Positions 5,576 to 6,630 of a stretch of 6,630 nucleotides of DNA are shown here, piece by piece; within the stretch, counting starts at the first letter, position 1, and the number at the start of each line of letters is the position of its first letter. Below the pieces are notes generated by a model. That model did not search any database, was not told where the DNA came from, and saw only the letters and a list, made by a program, of their open reading frames with translations. The stretch comes from Pontiella sp. (GTDB lineage Bacteria > Verrucomicrobiota > Kiritimatiellia > Kiritimatiellales > Pontiellaceae). The stretch lies in the NCBI GenBank assembly GCA_029935255.1, contig JAOZKS010000153.1, positions 1 to 6,630 of the forward strand, read 5' to 3'. Position numbers and translations under genes: made by a program.

Positions 5576-6630
5576 CTACAATCCTTCCACGGTCAGGCGG
5601 AAGAAGTGGTTGGTCGTTCCGGCCATTGGATAGTGGTTGGTAATGGATTGTATTTCGGCATCGATGAATTCGCTTCCCACTTCCACCAGCCCGTCGATGG
5701 ACCAAAGACCGGACAGCAGATCGGGGGTCTGTTCATTCGTGTAATGTAGATTGCGCGAGGCGGCATCCTGACGGCGGCGATAGACATATTCGAACGTTTC
5801 GCTGGAAATACTGTAACTTGGGAAAACCGTGGCGGGATCGTCGATAACGGTCGGGTCGGAGCCGAAGGCGAATTCGAGCAGGTTGTTGATCTTGTCGCCG
5901 TCCCAATCATCGTATGCCCCGCCGTTGGCGGCGTTGGTACTGCCAAAATATGCAACTTCCCAGTCATCGTCCATTCCGTTTTCGTTGAGGTCGCGGAGCG
6001 GAGGAAGCGGCTCGCTACGTCCCGACAGATAGCGAGTGGGGTCTGCGACAAGCGCAACATATTCGTTCATCCTGGCAGTCATACGCGCCACTCGCCGAGT
6101 CTGCGCCAGCTCGCCGAGCAGGTCGATCGACTCGGTCGGATCGGTAGCAAGGTTGTAGAGGTAGAGAGGCGCATTGCTGTTTTTGTCCCAGATCAACTTG
6201 TAGCTACCCTCCCGCAACGCACGGCCATTGAATGCAAACGGATCCGTACCGATGCTGTTGCCGATGAAAAGTAAATTGTCGCGGACCGGGGCAGTGTTCC
6301 CTTGTAGTAAGACCGAAAGCAGGCTCACCGCATCCAGTCCCTGGGATTCGCCCTGCTGTTTGCCGACGAGCTGGGCGAGGGTGGCGTAGAGGTCATGAAT
6401 ACCCACCACCGGATCATATGACCCAGCGGAAATCCGGTCGCCCCATTTTACAAATAAAGGAACGCTATGGCCGCCTTCCCAGATGGAGGCCTTGTAGCCG
6501 CGCAACCCTTCGTTGGGATTATGACCGCTATCCGCTTCGCTAAGTCCTAATCCGCCGTTGTCGGACGTGAGAATTACGAGTGTATTGTCGAGCAACCCCT
6601 TTGTTTCTAGCTTGTGGAGAATATTGCTAA
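5576..6630 (-). CDS. Sulfatase (S1-type, alkaline phosphatase superfamily), C-terminal part, with calcium-motif linker and C-terminal beta domain
   Basis: The visible 350 codons begin beyond the right edge. The first full codon is 6628-6626, and a TTG at 6595 is only an internal codon, not a credible start. Numbering the first full codon as 1, ILHKLETKGLLDNTLVILTSDNGG (3-26) is the classic sulfatase segment, with Asp23-Asn24 the expected calcium ligands. RGYKASIWEGGHSVPLFVKW (43-62) supplies the conserved active-site lysine Lys46. The catalytic domain ends near 193. Then come DLNENGMDDDWE (213-224) and DDWDGDKINNLLEFAFGSDP (240-259), a thrombospondin type 3/dockerin-like pair of Asp/Asn-rich loops, and an 80-residue C-terminal domain, probably beta-rich. 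The CxPSR/CxASR modification motif and any signal peptide lie outside the window, so activity and export are inferred from family. Substrate is unknown. It converges on the LacI-type gene, so it is in a separate transcription unit. Confidence 0.93.
   Translation of the reverse strand, partial: SNILHKLETKGLLDNTLVILTSDNGGLGLSEADSGHNPNEGLRGYKASIWEGGHSVPLFVKWGDRISAGSYDPVVGIHDLYATLAQLVGKQQGESQGLDAVSLLSVLLQGNTAPVRDNLLFIGNSIGTDPFAFNGRALREGSYKLIWDKNSNAPLYLYNLATDPTESIDLLGELAQTRRVARMTARMNEYVALVADPTRYLSGRSEPLPPLRDLNENGMDDDWEVAYFGSTNAANGGAYDDWDGDKINNLLEFAFGSDPTVIDDPATVFPSYSISSETFEYVYRRRQDAASRNLHYTNEQTPDLLSGLWSIDGLVEVGSEFIDAEIQSITNHYPMAGTTNHFFRLTVEGL

Noticed and set aside
6593..6595. TTG as the start of the sulfatase gene
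   Set aside because: The frame stays open to the right edge with typical sulfatase sequence (SNILHKLETKG) upstream, so the gene is simply cut by the window.

Overview
The window carries four protein genes and reads as a carbohydrate-utilisation locus from a sulfatase-rich, Gram-negative-type bacterium. The best guess is a marine member of the PVC group, probably Kiritimatiellota (Pontiella-like) or a relative. That guess rests on three things: the sulfatase tail, in which a DxNxNGMxDxWE calcium-type motif is followed by a short C-terminal beta domain; a GPH-type sugar symporter; and a moderately GC-rich composition. No rRNA, tRNA, CRISPR or mobile element is visible.

Layout: positions 1-2536 (minus) hold the N-terminal about three quarters of a GH94 disaccharide/oligosaccharide phosphorylase. 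It closely resembles 1,2-beta-oligoglucan (sophorooligosaccharide) phosphorylase and runs off the left edge. Its start codon overlaps by 8 nt the stop of the gene upstream (2529-4319, minus), a GPH-family cation:sugar symporter with an unusual insert of roughly 100 residues between its last two membrane helices. A divergent intergenic region (4320-4533) holds a 16-bp LacI-type palindromic operator, a second half-site 82 bp away and a terminator-like hairpin in the leader of the transporter gene. A LacI-family repressor gene follows on the plus strand (4534-5535). It converges, across a small GC-rich hairpin, on the 3' end of a sulfatase gene (5576 to beyond 6630, minus) whose N-terminal half lies outside the window.

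How the genes work together (inference): the symporter imports a short glucoside, the cytoplasmic phosphorylase cleaves it with phosphate to a sugar 1-phosphate, saving ATP, and the divergently encoded LacI protein senses a pathway sugar and controls the transporter-phosphorylase operon from the shared intergenic operator. The phosphorylase family points to beta-1,2-glucooligosaccharides, such as products from bacterial cyclic or linear beta-1,2-glucans. The sulfatase belongs to a separate, convergent transcription unit and need not share the substrate.

Most open frames antisense to these genes, including a 246-codon one at 146-886, are shadows.
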